Below are positions 33,392 to 45,123 of a DNA stretch of 64,000 nt, piece after piece. The DNA is from Sophora flavescens (lineage: Eukaryota > Streptophyta > Magnoliopsida > Fabales > Fabaceae). The translations under genes and the position numbers were made by a program. The notes under the pieces were generated by a model. That model saw only the letters and a list, made by a program, of their open reading frames with translations, was not told the DNA's origin and did not search any database. Location: assembly GCA_030762895.1 (NCBI GenBank), contig JAUPTC010000016.1, positions 124,001-188,000 of the forward strand. Direction: 5' to 3'. Each line of letters begins with the position of its first letter. The stretch's first letter is position 1.

Positions 33392-34430
33392 CAACAGAAT
33401 CATTAACAAATAAAAAATACACTTTCAATAAAATGTTAGTCTTAATTCTCATAGTTACAAATAATATTCTTAATCAACATTTATATGCTACAACAATTCT
33501 GCATGGCCCCAACCACACATGAGCATGCACACACATGGAAAAAGAAACAACATTGACTTCTCTAAAATGCCAATGAAATTAACTAGTGAGACCAGCTTGA
33601 TTTTCCAAGCATAATATTGAACATGGGGATGTTAAGGCATGCGTATATTACAATTAATATATGGTTTTGCATAAATTACAACTTCAGGACAATAACACCA
33701 CAGCAAGTACTTAATATAACATAAAGCATAGAATTGAACATGGAGACTCCTAAGGCACACACACATATTACAATTTACATTTGAATTTGCTCAAATCACA
33801 ACTTCAAGTCAATAACATCGTTTTATCAGAATTCAGTTTTAAAAATAAAAATCAGAAAGAAAGAGTGGCAAATACAATTAAGTGCAATGACATTCAGGTT
33901 TTTTATCAAATAGATTGAGTGCAAGTCACATACCCATCTCCATCCCGCACAGAATAAGTCCCAAATTGTCATCGTCGAGATCCCTAATATCCGTCAAGAA
34001 ATTTGCCCAAATAAAAGTCAAGGATTTGCAGCAAATAAATTAATTCACAAAATTAATAAAACTGTGAGAGGAAAATAAATAAAATAAAATAAAAAAGGAA
34101 GAGAGGAGGATATTAAAATAAAAAAGGAAGAGAATAGGATATCATAAATATCAAGGGGATCAACGGCGTCGGGGCGAGCAATCCTACCTTTGTTTGAATT
34201 GATCAATCGTCATCTTTTTCCACTATCGCTACTGTCATCTTTCATCCATTTGAAATCGAGAGCCAAATAGAAGATTCCTATATTTGAAAATTGTGATGGC
34301 ACACTTTCATCTTATTTTGACTCTCTCTCGTTCCTTCTCCCTCCCACTCTCTTTCACCCTGTATAAATCTCTCCTACTCCTTTCGCTCTCTCTCTCTCTC
34401 CCTCCCTCCTTGTCTCTGCGGCGATCCATG
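33392..34430. other. No recognisable gene
   Basis: AT-rich flank of the previous element. A GC-richer island near 33930-34020 and CT-rich tracts near 34310-34410 are present but no frame is convincing. Confidence 0.45.
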
Positions 34431-34502
34431 TCGTGACCAGTGCGGTTATGTTATGTTACTCTGAGTGGGATGGTAATAGCCGGTTATGTGGTGCACTACA
34501 CC

Positions 34503-34739
34503 TGACACGAATTCTCGATTTGGTCCATATACATAAAAAATTATTAAAATGGTCCCTATACATACAGAAGTCTCCATTTGGTCCCTATACGTTACCCGTT
34601 TGGTCCCTATACGAGCAAAAAATTATCAAACCAGTCCCTAAAATTTTGTACGGCATGGACCAAATGGAGACTTTCTGTATGTATAGGGATCATTTTAATA
34701 ATTTTTTATGTATAGGGACCAAATCGAGAATTCGTGTCA
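34503..34739. mobile_element. Foldback MITE
   Basis: The left arm (34503-34584) and right arm (34657-34739) are near-perfect inverted copies of about 82 bp, starting TGACACGAATTCTCGATTTG and carrying TGGTCCCTATAC motifs. About 70 bp of spacer remain. There is no coding capacity. This 'ggtccctatac' hairpin type is a common plant MITE. Confidence 0.75.
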
Positions 34740-34849
34740 CATATAGGGACCAAAATATTACTTTAACCAATTTTTTATCACTTTGTATATTTGGGCAAGA
34801 TACATAGGAACTGTCATATATTGTAAAGTTGTCAAGGGTAGTTAAGTAA

Positions 34850-34914
34850 TATAAAAAAATTGACACCAAATAATTGTCTTTTTTTCAACTTTAGCATTAT
34901 CTATTAGTATAGAT
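34850..34914 (-). mobile_element. Helitron 5' end (second copy of the family)
   Basis: The minus strand begins TCTATACTAATAGATAATGC, then an A-rich run and ATTTGGTGTCAATTTTT, matching the order at 12790-12918. TC at the terminus is intact here. The matching 3' end to the left was not found. Confidence 0.6.
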
Positions 34915-35221
34915 AACTATATAATTGTTATAGCACATATTTTGAAAAGATGATCAAATGCTATATTAATAACACTTATCCAACGTTATCTAGATAAGCA
35001 ACCCACTTTGATTTCTTAAGTGGACCGTACTTTGGACCTCATTGTGTGACATCAATTTAAGCAATCCATTCATTTTTTACTACAACGATACATCATTAAT
35101 GCTTTGTTTGGTATGAAAGAGAAATTGAGAAGAGACAAGATGGAAAAAGAGAATATGAGAAGATGGTAAAAAAATAGTGAATTTTAAGACTTATTTGATA
35201 TGAGATAAATATGTGAGAAAA

Positions 35222-35697
35222 TGATAAGGAAGAAGTTGAGAGAATTTTTTTAAAATGATGATGATGAATATGCAAAATGACATAAGTACCCCTAATTAAA
35301 AAAGTAACATATTATTTCTATTTTACATATATATTTTTAAAAAGTAATATATAATTTTTATTTTATATTTTATAATTGAATATATTATACAAATAATTTT
35401 ATTTATAATAAATATTAATAATAATGTTATCCAGGAAGAATTTCTTTCAGCTACTTCCAAACTTTACTTTCTTTTTCTTCCCCACCTAATTCAAATCTCT
35501 TCACATAACTTTCATTCTAATAGGGTCGTTGGGCTCTAGCTTTTGGTGTGATAAGGAAGAAGTTGAGAGAAATTTTTTAAAAAAATGATGATGAATATGC
35601 AAAATGACATAAGTACTCCTAATTAAAAAAGTAACATATTATTTGTATTTTATATATATATATTTTATAAAAGTAATATATATTTTTTATTTTTTAT
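35222..35697 (+). repeat. 150-bp direct duplication
   Basis: TGATAAGGAAGAAGTTGAGA starts both at 35222 and at 35549. Similarity continues for about 150 bp (to about 35372 and 35697) with small indels in homopolymers. The second copy runs directly into the LINE 3' end. The first is followed by about 175 bp of unique sequence. Confidence 0.75.
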
Positions 35698-35853
35698 TTT
35701 TTTTTAAGACAAAAGGGGCCTCATTAAAACCTTAAGGTGCAAAACCCTCCTTAGGGAAAAAACACCAGAAGGAAGAAGAGTGCCCAATTTATTGAAAAGA
35801 AAGAAAAGAGTACAAAAGAGACTTAGGGGGGCATATACCAAACCCAAGACGAG

Positions 35854-38800
35854 CTAATGAAACCTAAAATTAGGTAGACCATATTTGTTTCTGAAAAAGT
35901 CCTCCCTGATAAAATAAGGAAGGGCATCCCACCAAACTAAACTTGTAATACCTAAACCAAAAGAAGCCAACTTGTCAGCACAGTGGTTTCCTTCTCTGTA
36001 GATATGAGAGACTGCAAAATGCATTTGCTTAGTGAGCAAGACACAGTTGATCCATCTATTTCTGAGGTTCCAGGGGACGAGATTGTGGTTCACAAAAGCA
36101 GCCACAACAAGTTTAGAATCGTTTTCCAACCAGAGATTATGCCAGCCTTTCTTGAAAGCAATCTCAATGGCCATCATGGCACAATGCAATTCTGCATGGA
36201 GAGAATATTGAGAGCCAAGATTAATAGAAAAACCACCAATAAAGTCAGAGAGGCTATCACGGAATAAACCACCGCAAGCAGCTGATCCAGGACAACCAAG
36301 AGCACTACCGTCAGTGTTGCATTTCACCATGTTAGTGATGGGAGGCTGCCAACAAATTTCTCTAATTATTCTTGCAGCAGTCGGGCGACATTGGACATTA
36401 AAGGCCTTGACAATGGTGAAGTCCATAATGGAATTAGACATAGTACGTCTGCATCGAGCATACCGGCCCAGGGTCACATTGGAGGAGATCAAAGCAATTG
36501 CTGAGTTGATGGAGACCAGCTTATTATTGAACCGAAGTTGATTCCTGCAATGCCAAACAGTATACAAAATGTTAAGAATACCAGCGAAGAGAATAACATT
36601 AGCTTGACTAGACCAGCCACGGGAGCAGACAGCAAGCACAAAAGTAAAGGTAGAGCAGTCAATGAAGAGGTTTAGACGACTCATGAACCAGTGCCAAATT
36701 GTCCTTGCAAAATTACAATCCAGGAAAAGGTGCTGAGTATCCTCATATGCATTACCACAAAGACTGCACATAGAGACCATGGTACAACCCCTGCGTTGTA
36801 AGTTTTCATCTGTGGGCATCTTGTTATTAATAATACACCACAGGATGAAGGACTTGGAAGGAGGAACATTGCGACTCCAGATAATCTCAGTCCATGGTAC
36901 CACAGGACCCGGAGGAGAGTAGAAGGAGTAGGCCTCCTTGAAGCTAAGAGATCCAGACACAGAATTAGACCAAACCATTTGGTCCACACAAGGAAACATA
37001 GGGATGGTAATCTTATCAATTTCAGCTTTGAGGCCAGGGCAGTGAGTCAGAAGAGCATTAGGAATGCACCAATTGCCTCCAATGATGAAGTCTGCAACCT
37101 TGGCTGAGAGGGTGGACAAATCACACCACAGATTAGCCTCAGTGTTCATAAGATCTAAAACAGATGTGGATAGCCATTTATCCTTCCAAAAGTTGATGCT
37201 CAAGCCATTGCAAAGATTCCAAGAGACATTCTCCAGAATATCTGGGAAATAGCCTTTGATGCCAGGCCAAATGGAGGAGGATATGTGGTGAGTAATTGGT
37301 TTGCCATTACTAATGGCTCTGGCTCTAAGCAAGACAGCCCAGTGATTGTGTGAGGATGAGAATTCCCAACCAAGCTTAAGAAGACCAGCTTTGTTGATAG
37401 ATTTAATTGATCTGATGCCAAGACCACCCTCGTGAAGAGGTTTGCACACCTTGTTCCAAGAGACAGTGACGGATTTCCTAGTGCTGACGTCTCCACTCCA
37501 CACAAAGTTCCTTAGCCACTTATCAACATAATTTAGTAAGTTAACAGGCCAAGCATAAATATGAAAGCTGTAGACCAGCATCCCAAGAGCAACAGAGCGA
37601 ACCAATTGCACTCTCCCCATAATAGAGAGCAGAGATCCTTTCCAAGAAGCGAGCCTGGCTTTAATTCTGTCCGCAATGAGGAGCAGATGGATCCTCTTGG
37701 GTTTCCCTTTGAAAAGAGGGACGCCTAAATAATTAAAGGGGAGAGAGCCATGATAGAAACCGAGGATATTTGAGAGAGCAGTTTTCCGAGCACCCGAAAT
37801 GTTACCAGTGTAGAAATTGGATTTTTCAATACTAATCACCTGCCCAGAGATCTGCTCATAATCTTTAAATAAAGACAGCAGATTCATTAGAGTAGATTTG
37901 GATGCTCTGCAAAAGACTAGAATGTCATCTGCACAGAGGATGTGACTAGGCATTTTGCAGTTTCTAGGACCCATCATCAATTGCAATTTTCCTTCTTCCA
38001 CCAACAGATTGATACCTCTGCTAAGAACTTCTTCAGCAAGGCAAAATAAGAGGGGAGATAATGGGTCTCCTTGACGGACACCCCTCAAACAGTTGAAAAA
38101 ACCAATTGCATTACCATTAACAGATATAGACAACTTGGCTGACATCAGAATAGTTTCAATCCAGGAGCAAAACTTCCTATTAAAACCAAAAGAATTGAGG
38201 ACATTTAAGATAAAGCTCCACTCAAGAGTATCAAAAGCTTTCTTCATATCAATCTTCATAGCTATTTGACGCCCAAAAGACCGTCTGTCCAGCTGGTTTA
38301 TGCACTCAGAAGCAACACCAATGTAGTCAGAAATGCGTCTTCCCTTGATAAATCCTCTTTGGTTGTCAGAAATAATTTTAGGAGCTATAGTTGCCAACCT
38401 GTCTGCTAAGATTTTAGTAATAATCTTGAACTTAAAATTAGCCAGAGCAATTGGCCTGTATTGTTCAATTTTGGCAGCGTGAGGGACTTTAGGAATAAGG
38501 GTGATGATACTGGAGTTGTAATTAGGGAGGATCCAACCATCCTTAAAAAATTTGAGAACGGTATGATACACATCAAGATGAAGGAAGTCCCAATAAGCCT
38601 GAAAAAAGTGACCTCCAAAACCATCTGGCCCGGGAGCCCCGCTAGCATTCATTGAGAACACGTCATTTTTGACTTCCTCCATGGTAGGTAAAGCAGTTAA
38701 TAAATCATTGTCCTGCTCAGTAACAATAGAAGGGATGACTTTGTCAATAAGGTTATTGGCCTGACAACTGTTCACACTGGCAAAGAGAGTTTGATAGAAG

Positions 38801-39995
38801 TCAAGAACATGACTTTCTATGTCAGCCGGGTTATTGAGGAGCTGATCTGCATGGTGAAGCATAGATATCTTACTAGTAACACCTTCGATTTTTGCCATTC
38901 GGTGGAAAAAAAGTTGTGTTCCAATCCCCCTCAAGATGCCACTTAACTCTGGCCTTTTCCTTCCAGAATTGTTCTTCATAAACGAGGGCAGACTGAAGTA
39001 ATAACTGGGCCTCCTTCTCCTCTTCCAAAAGATCAACAGAACTGCCAACATTATTTATCCGAAGCTGAATTTGATCTAGATTAGACAAAGCAACGCTGAC
39101 ATTATCATGAACATTACCAAAAGTAGACTTGTTCCAATCCTTTAGCTTCTGTTTCAGATTCTTCAATTTTTGAGTTAGGACGAACATAGGACAGCCAGCT
39201 ATAGGATCCTGCCAAGAGTCGGCAATTAATTTTTTACAACCTGGGTGGCTAGACCACATTTTATGAAATTTAAACACAGAGCCATGCCGTCTCACATCTT
39301 TGGTCATAGCTAGAAGAAGAGGAAAGTGATCAGACTTGGCTCTTGGTAAAGTGCAGCAGGAGACACTACTCCACATATCAAGCAAGGCATTGTTACAGAA
39401 GGATCTATCCAACCCTCTCTCAGTGTAATGGCTACCAACTCTTCCATTGGACCAAGTGAAGGCCGAACCTTTTGTGTCAATACGAACCAGGTCCGAAGAG
39501 TCTGTCCAAGACCGAAAGTCCTCACAAGAAAGCTTAGATGGGAGGCCGCGACCTCTATGCTTGTGAGAGACAAGAGCACAATTAAAATCCCCAACATAGC
39601 TCCAAGGAACATTGTGAATGAGCTGCAACAGAAAGCTCAGACCAAAGCTGTCTGCGCTTGAGATAATTGGTGGAGGCATACACAGCAGTAACAAACATGT
39701 GTTCACCATCAACGTTCAAAGAGCAAGTGATTTGCTGATCTGAATTAGAAATAATAGTAGGGCAAATAGAATTGGAGTAAAGGCAACACAAATTAGGCAG
39801 ATTATTAGCTCTATCGTTAGCAATGAAAAAATTCATACCCATCTCTTTCAAAAAGCAAGCAGGAAGCTGACTTTGAGAGATCCAAGGTTCAGTAATGAAG
39901 ACCATATCCGGCTTATGCAAAGAGCAAAGCTTTTTCAGAACCAATATTGTTTCCAGATTAGCAATTCCTCTAACATTCCAATAGAGGATAATCAT
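35854..39995 (-). pseudogene. LINE ORF2: endonuclease-RT-RNase H with two frameshifts
   Basis: ATG at 39995. Frame 1 (39582-39995) starts MIILYWNVRGI, the endonuclease start, and carries ITEPW. A one-base gain near 39633 moves reading to frame 2 (to 38873), which has the endonuclease motif VGDFNCAL and the catalytic SDH. A seven-A run (38906-38912, plus strand) that appears one base too long moves reading to frame 3, which continues to 35854. Frame 3 holds the reverse transcriptase (GPDGF, GVRQGDPLSP, CADDILVF), zf-RVT-like Cys/His (CSLCGNAYEDTQHLFLDC) and an RNase H domain (CNTDGSA, AELHCAMMA, ENDSK). The catalytic box has Cys where Phe or Tyr is normal. Function would be target-primed reverse transcription. 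The copy is inactive as written, although only two indels separate it from a full frame. Confidence 0.92.
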
Positions 39996-41503
39996 TAGGT
40001 GAAGTTACATGGACCACCCCGAGCACGGGTATTACCTGTCTGCGCTTTCTGAATCTGAAGTTGTTTCTTTCGCAGCTTTTTCTTCTGGGATTTTGACATA
40101 ACCACAGGAAAAGTTCCCACATTAGTTTCCTGCAGATACTTAGTTGCCGTGGGATCAAAAGAGGGAGGAGACTCCTCAGCATCCTCTTCCTCTTCCTCGT
40201 CTACACTAGTGCTCCACAGTTTGCCAGCAACAATGTTCATATCCTTCACCACAACCGGGTTGTTATTGGTGTTGCAATGCACAGAAGTATGCATGGAGGC
40301 ATTACCTGATCCGAGGGCTGAGTTTGGAAACCAAGACTGCTCATCACTGTTAACAGCGGGGGAGGCCCCAGAGTCTTGGGGAATTAGATTGGATGGAGAG
40401 TTGAGATTGGAGAAAACATTATACAGCGCTTCCTCGGTGTTTAAAATGCTGGCTAAATCTGATCCAGAAGAGCCATTACCAACTGCCATCACAGGTTCCT
40501 GCAACAATGTTTCCTGAGCATTTAAATGCTCATTATGGCCGGTGTTAACACACAAGTCTGGATCAGAAATCTGCTCCAATACATAAGGAACCGCATCAGA
40601 TAAAAATTGAGATTTGTCCTTCCTCAAAATAAGGCCATCCACAATTGCTTCTTCTACAACAGCGACCGCCTTGCCTTTGTCCACCACTGTGTTATTTGTG
40701 ACAGCATCAACAACAGCCGGACCTTGGGGGTTATCAATGGTAACAACAGTTTCAATGCGATCCGTATTCTGGTTATCTGCCGAAGGCGGAGCAGCCGTCT
40801 TTGGAAGATAATCTTTAGGGACAGTTGAAGGACCCTTTCTAACGGGAGGGTTAGAAGTCCTTTTGGAGGTTTGAAAGTCACCTGTCTTGCCATAGGAGGT
40901 TGAGGAATGCCCAATGCTTTGACAGAGGTTAGAGTAAAGGGGAAGTTTTTCATATTCCACATTCACGACGAAGGCAAATTTTCCCCACTCAACCATAATT
41001 TCATACGTCAATTCTTTTGAGAGATCTAGATCAACCAGAATTCTAGCGTAGTGGCCATACATCCTTCTACGAGTCATATCATCAATTGAGATGGAAGTAC
41101 CAATGCCAGAAGCGATTTCAAATAAGATCCTTGACCGCCAGTACTCTTGTGGGAGATCAAAGAGTTTTATCCAACACTGAGAATGTGTTTGTTTCTGTTT
41201 CCTGGGGTTAAAGTCAGGCGTCCATTGAGAGAGCCTTAACAAACCAGGTTTTAGATTCCAAGTACCCACTGACCAAACAGTTCGCAGATCTTCTTGAGTA
41301 GAGAACCCAAATTCAAAATAACCTTTGCCTAGAGAGGTCATATGCCATTGGCCAGAGAAATTCCATAAAGAAGAAAGCTTGTCCCGCAAATCTGAGAATT
41401 TCAGAGGTTTGTCTCCTTTGGATAAAAGGAGACGGCCATGGAGGTTCAACTTGCAAGCATCAATACCTTTGTGATATTCCTCCTCTGAAATCTTGATAGT
41501 CAT
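39995..41503 (-). CDS. LINE ORF1 protein (DUF4283-like RNA-binding)
   Basis: This 502-codon frame has a clear ATG at 41503. The first 170 residues match the style of the DUF4283 domain found in plant LINE ORF1 proteins (NFSGQWHMTSLGKGYFEFGF, LPQEYWRSRILFEIASGIG). Around residue 200 the expected CCHC knuckle is degraded: LCQSIGHSSTSYGK keeps one Cys, the Gly-His and spacing, but lacks the first and last Cys. The remainder is low-complexity with an acidic block (DEEEEEDAEESP) and a basic tail (KSQKKKLRKKQLQIQKAQ). It is a nucleic-acid-binding chaperone by family analogy. Its stop overlaps the ORF2 start by one base (TAATG). Confidence 0.85.
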   Translation of the reverse strand: MTIKISEEEYHKGIDACKLNLHGRLLLSKGDKPLKFSDLRDKLSSLWNFSGQWHMTSLGKGYFEFGFSTQEDLRTVWSVGTWNLKPGLLRLSQWTPDFNPRKQKQTHSQCWIKLFDLPQEYWRSRILFEIASGIGTSISIDDMTRRRMYGHYARILVDLDLSKELTYEIMVEWGKFAFVVNVEYEKLPLYSNLCQSIGHSSTSYGKTGDFQTSKRTSNPPVRKGPSTVPKDYLPKTAAPPSADNQNTDRIETVVTIDNPQGPAVVDAVTNNTVVDKGKAVAVVEEAIVDGLILRKDKSQFLSDAVPYVLEQISDPDLCVNTGHNEHLNAQETLLQEPVMAVGNGSSGSDLASILNTEEALYNVFSNLNSPSNLIPQDSGASPAVNSDEQSWFPNSALGSGNASMHTSVHCNTNNNPVVVKDMNIVAGKLWSTSVDEEEEEDAEESPPSFDPTATKYLQETNVGTFPVVMSKSQKKKLRKKQLQIQKAQTGNTRARGGPCNFT

Positions 41504-41779
41504 GGTATCTCCTTTGATTTAAGGCTGTGGAAGTTGTGAGAGAGAGACATCAAGTGATTTGCTCAAGGCTTGCGCAAACGTTTGTGGGTGAGAGGAGGCA
41601 GGTTGCCGAGAAGGAGATGAGGGAGAAGAAGAAAGGAAGCCCCAAGGGCAGATTGGCTTGGGTGCAGCAGCCATGGAAGCCAAACAAGGGATCCTTAGGG
41701 AGTCACATGGAGTGCGGCAACCCTACCAGAGCCTCAAAACTCAATATCAAAATAATTTTAATACCAAATATTAGACATC

Positions 41780-41908
41780 TAATTAAAACAAAAAATATAG
41801 ATGTGTGTTAAAAACCAACAAAATTTCGAGCTCAATAAAGGGCAGCAATGGAGTTAGGGTTTCGGTATTTGGGGAAGAAGATGACATATAATGAGCCGTT
41901 GGTTTTTA

Positions 41909-41965
<57 letters not shown>

Positions 41966-43096
41966 TGCCTCATATTTGGGTTTTTTAAAATTCAACGTCA
42001 TGCCAGAAAATACTAACAAGACACCTAGATAGATAATGTGACACGGCATATACTTAACGGTGGTCAACACGCATTGACTGGCGGAGAGACTAAAAGGGTT
42101 ACAAAATGACATTTGGGGGACCAACAGATGAGATTTTTTTTCCACGAACATAAATGGAAGCTGAAAAAAAATTTAAGGGACCAAAAGGGTATCTACACAA
42201 TATTATATACCAAAAATATGGGTAAAATGAGTAAAAGTATTAGAAATATGGCCAGACAAGCACGTCGGTCTTGACATGCTATCTTCTTTCGCTAGAAAAG
42301 AGACTTCACCACATATTTAACTTCACCTTACATATGTCTTTTTTTGATTATCTTAGATGTTCTATATTAATTACTGGTGTGTTTATATTCTATATTCTGT
42401 ATTAATTGTTGTTTCAGCAATCATGATGATTCCCTCAGAGACAATCTAATTATTCATGGTGCTGGTGCTCATAAAAAAAAAACATGGTTGCAGATACTAG
42501 ATAGGGGTCTTCTGCGAGGTATCTACTCATGGACACTCCTCTTTTGCTTCTGCCTCCGTTACTCTTTCTCCGCCTCTTTGTTGCTTTATCTTTCTACAAA
42601 TGAACAAGTTCCATTAATTGATCTTTATTTGCTTCTCTCATATGATAACCATCAATTTTTGTCCTTTGGGGAATTTCAATATTACCGGAAGTTTCTGTAT
42701 ATGGTTGAACTAATTTAACTCTTGCATAAGTTTGACTATGCACAAGTTGTGTTTAGTTCTATGTTGTCCTTTATAGTATGTTGTCTTCCGTTACTTGCAT
42801 TGTTCTTTGACTGATGATCTTCTAATTTTTTTTAGATATTTTGAGTCAATAAGAACTCATGTTGAGTCAGTAACAATGCAACACATGGTGTGGATATACC
42901 ACAATTTAGGTGGCACAGCAGGAAAAAGTAACTGTTTCTATTACAACTAAGAGGCATCACCACATATTTAACTTCGCCTTACATATTTAACTTATTCCTA
43001 TTTTCTGCAATGCAATTTTATCTTGCACTTAAAAACTGTCTTTTTAAAATTTGACCCAAGCTTTGAAAGGATTATAGGGATGATGATATTAAAGGT
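41780..43096 (-). repeat. Arm B of the 1.3-kb inverted repeat (partner 19041-20350)
   Basis: The reverse complement of this block matches 19041-20350. It contains the left half of the MULE-type MITE, a Helitron-like CTAG end near 42285, and about 800 bp of flank that is repeat-only in this window. The right half of the MITE is missing; the LINE 5' end lies there instead. A degenerate TIR element starts at 43097. Confidence 0.75.
41912..41958. repeat. (AC)n(AT)n compound microsatellite
   Basis: An AC run of about 12 units is followed by an AT run of about 11 units, at the position where arm A carries a GT and poly-G run. Confidence 0.9.
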
Positions 43097-43859
43097 GATA
43101 GGATGGGGGCGGATAGGATAAGGGAGCAGGATAGGAGTATGATATGATATGAGCATGATAAGCTGTTATCCTATCTGACGTTTAGTGTTCACCAGATAAC
43201 CAATTGGATAGCATTGTAATTTTAGTATGAATTTTAAAATTTTTGTTTTTGTTCTGAATGTTTTCATATTTTATTAGATTTTAGTTTTTTTATAATTTCA
43301 TTTGTTAAGATTATATAAAAAGACAAAATTGTCCTTGTGATAAAATTACATATAATATTTAAATTTTTTAAAATATTGTTTAACTTAAATTAAAGTTTTT
43401 AAAAATTTTAAATATTCATTTTAAGTTTTTACTTTACATATAGTTAAATTATTAGAATATTTTTTATCTATTTTTCAGTTTTTAAAAATAATATAAAGTA
43501 ACGAAATTAACCTTGTGAGAAGAAATAATAATTTTTAAAATTAATTATTAATATTTTTATTATTTTATGTTTTATTATATATTTTTCGGTAACCATATTA
43601 TAATTTATTATACTTTAATTATTTATGTATAATTTTTTTTATACTTTATTATACTTTAAATCACCTTATCCTATCCTGTTGAGTTCTAACCCAGCTCCCC
43701 CTCATGATAGAATTTTAACTAGATTGGCAGGATATGATAGGAGACAGGATTGATTTATCCTATCATGCTGACTCACCAAACAATAGTTTCAGACAGGATA
43801 TGATAGCTTATCATAATAATCATATCTTGTCTCTCTTATCCTGATCACCAAACAAGCCC
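43097..43859. mobile_element. Degenerate TIR element (PIF/Harbinger- or hAT-like MITE)
   Basis: The right end on the minus strand reads GGGCTTGTTTGGTGATCAGG, followed by subterminal motifs (GATAAGCTATCATATCCTG) that recur inverted near 43110-43200. TTA follows at 43860-43862. The left terminus is eroded, starting about 'ggtgatagga'. The interior is very AT-rich and non-coding. Confidence 0.5.
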
Positions 43860-44064
43860 TTAGGAATCAATTTGTGGCTTTTCGAGTGGGTTCCTTTTAG
43901 AAACTATTTATCAGTTTAGGGTTGTTCTGAAACTATTTATCAATGGGGGGTCCTTTTGGACACACGGCATATTTTATTTTTTTTCATTCTGACGGGTCAA
44001 AGGCGCCAGTCAGACTGGTGCCTACTAGTATTAAAAAATATATGACAATTGGTAGCAATAATAA

Positions 44065-44332
44065 GAGACATAAAAAAATAATAGCAATAACAATTTACAC
44101 CAATAAATATTCATCAATTATTACAGTAGTAAAAAAATTTTTTATCTTGTAATAACATTAATGTCATCGTTACTCCTATACTTATAGTATAATTTTTTTT
44201 GTAGCAGTGTTCCTTCTAAATTGCAAGTAACTTTCTTTTAATTCTTACAAGGTAAAATTTTTTTTTACTACTGTAATAATTGATGAATATTTATTGGTGT
44301 AAATTGTTATTGCTATTATTTTTTTATGACTC
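44065..44332. mobile_element. Foldback element with 88-bp arms
   Basis: 44065-44152 and 44245-44332 are nearly perfect inverted copies (GAGACATAAAAAAATAATAG at the outer end, TTATCTTGTAA at the inner end), separated by 92 bp of AT-rich spacer. There is no coding capacity. Target duplications are unclear. Confidence 0.75.
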
Positions 44333-44339
44333 TTTTGAT

Positions 44340-45118
44340 ATTATTTGCTACTTGATATTATAGTATAATATTAACCTTGATGCGTGACTATAGGTTAATG
44401 CCTTGAGAACTTTGTCCTTCTGTTTTAGAGTTATATATTATTGACTTTAAGAACGCAAGAGTTTTAGAGTAATGACGTTAATTAGTATGGAAAACTGAGA
44501 TGCTGAGTTGTAGTTTTGTTCAATCGCTGGATAGATTGAAGTGTTTTGGTAATGAATTGTTGTCCCATAATTGATACAAGCAGTTCAGTTGATACAACTT
44601 CTTGAGTTAAGATAGGATTCTTAAGTTTTTTCTTATTTTGTGCTTGTGAAATGGAAATTGAGCATCTAAGATGAAATCACAGTGCATTTCTCTATGTATG
44701 GTAACCTATTATTTTTTTATCACTTGATTGATATAATGTTTAAAGAAGTCTATCTATTACTGTGAAAAAACGTTGACTGGTGGGCAGAACCTCTATAATT
44801 ACAATACTGTGATATTTGAAGAACCAAGTAAAAATACTTAAATTGGGGTGGAGAGCTTCTTGTACTAAGGAATACCATGTTACTAAAAACACTTCATGAA
44901 TAAATGAAGTCATCCAAAATTTGACCCGTTTACTTGAAGTCATCACAACAATTTCTACTCTTGTCTTATGTCTAAACTCCACTTTAGTAGGAGATATTCA
45001 TTCCAGGCCTTTCCCCTATTATTGTATAGTTTTTGTTTTCATGTCTAGTTCTGAATTGTGCAAGTCCATACATAAAAACTCCACTTGATGGAATTGATGG
45101 AATGGAAAGGGGCTTTGG
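44340..45118. other. No recognisable feature
   Basis: AT-rich sequence to the left of the gypsy element; I see no gene, repeat or terminus in it. Confidence 0.5.
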
Positions 45119-45123
45119 GTGGG

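Larger units (their letters stand above)
35698..41745 (-). mobile_element. L1-type LINE retrotransposon
   Basis: On the minus strand: a 5' leader (about 41504-41745), ORF1, ORF2 with endonuclease, reverse transcriptase, a Cys-rich zf-RVT region and a terminal RNase H domain, then a 3' UTR ending near 35700 in GGCCCCTTTTGTCTTAAAAA. This is the layout of plant L1 elements with RNase H, and it is nearly full length at about 6 kb. ORF2 has two single-base frameshifts. No target duplication could be fixed because both flanks are AT-rich and the right flank is an older repeat. Confidence 0.88.
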
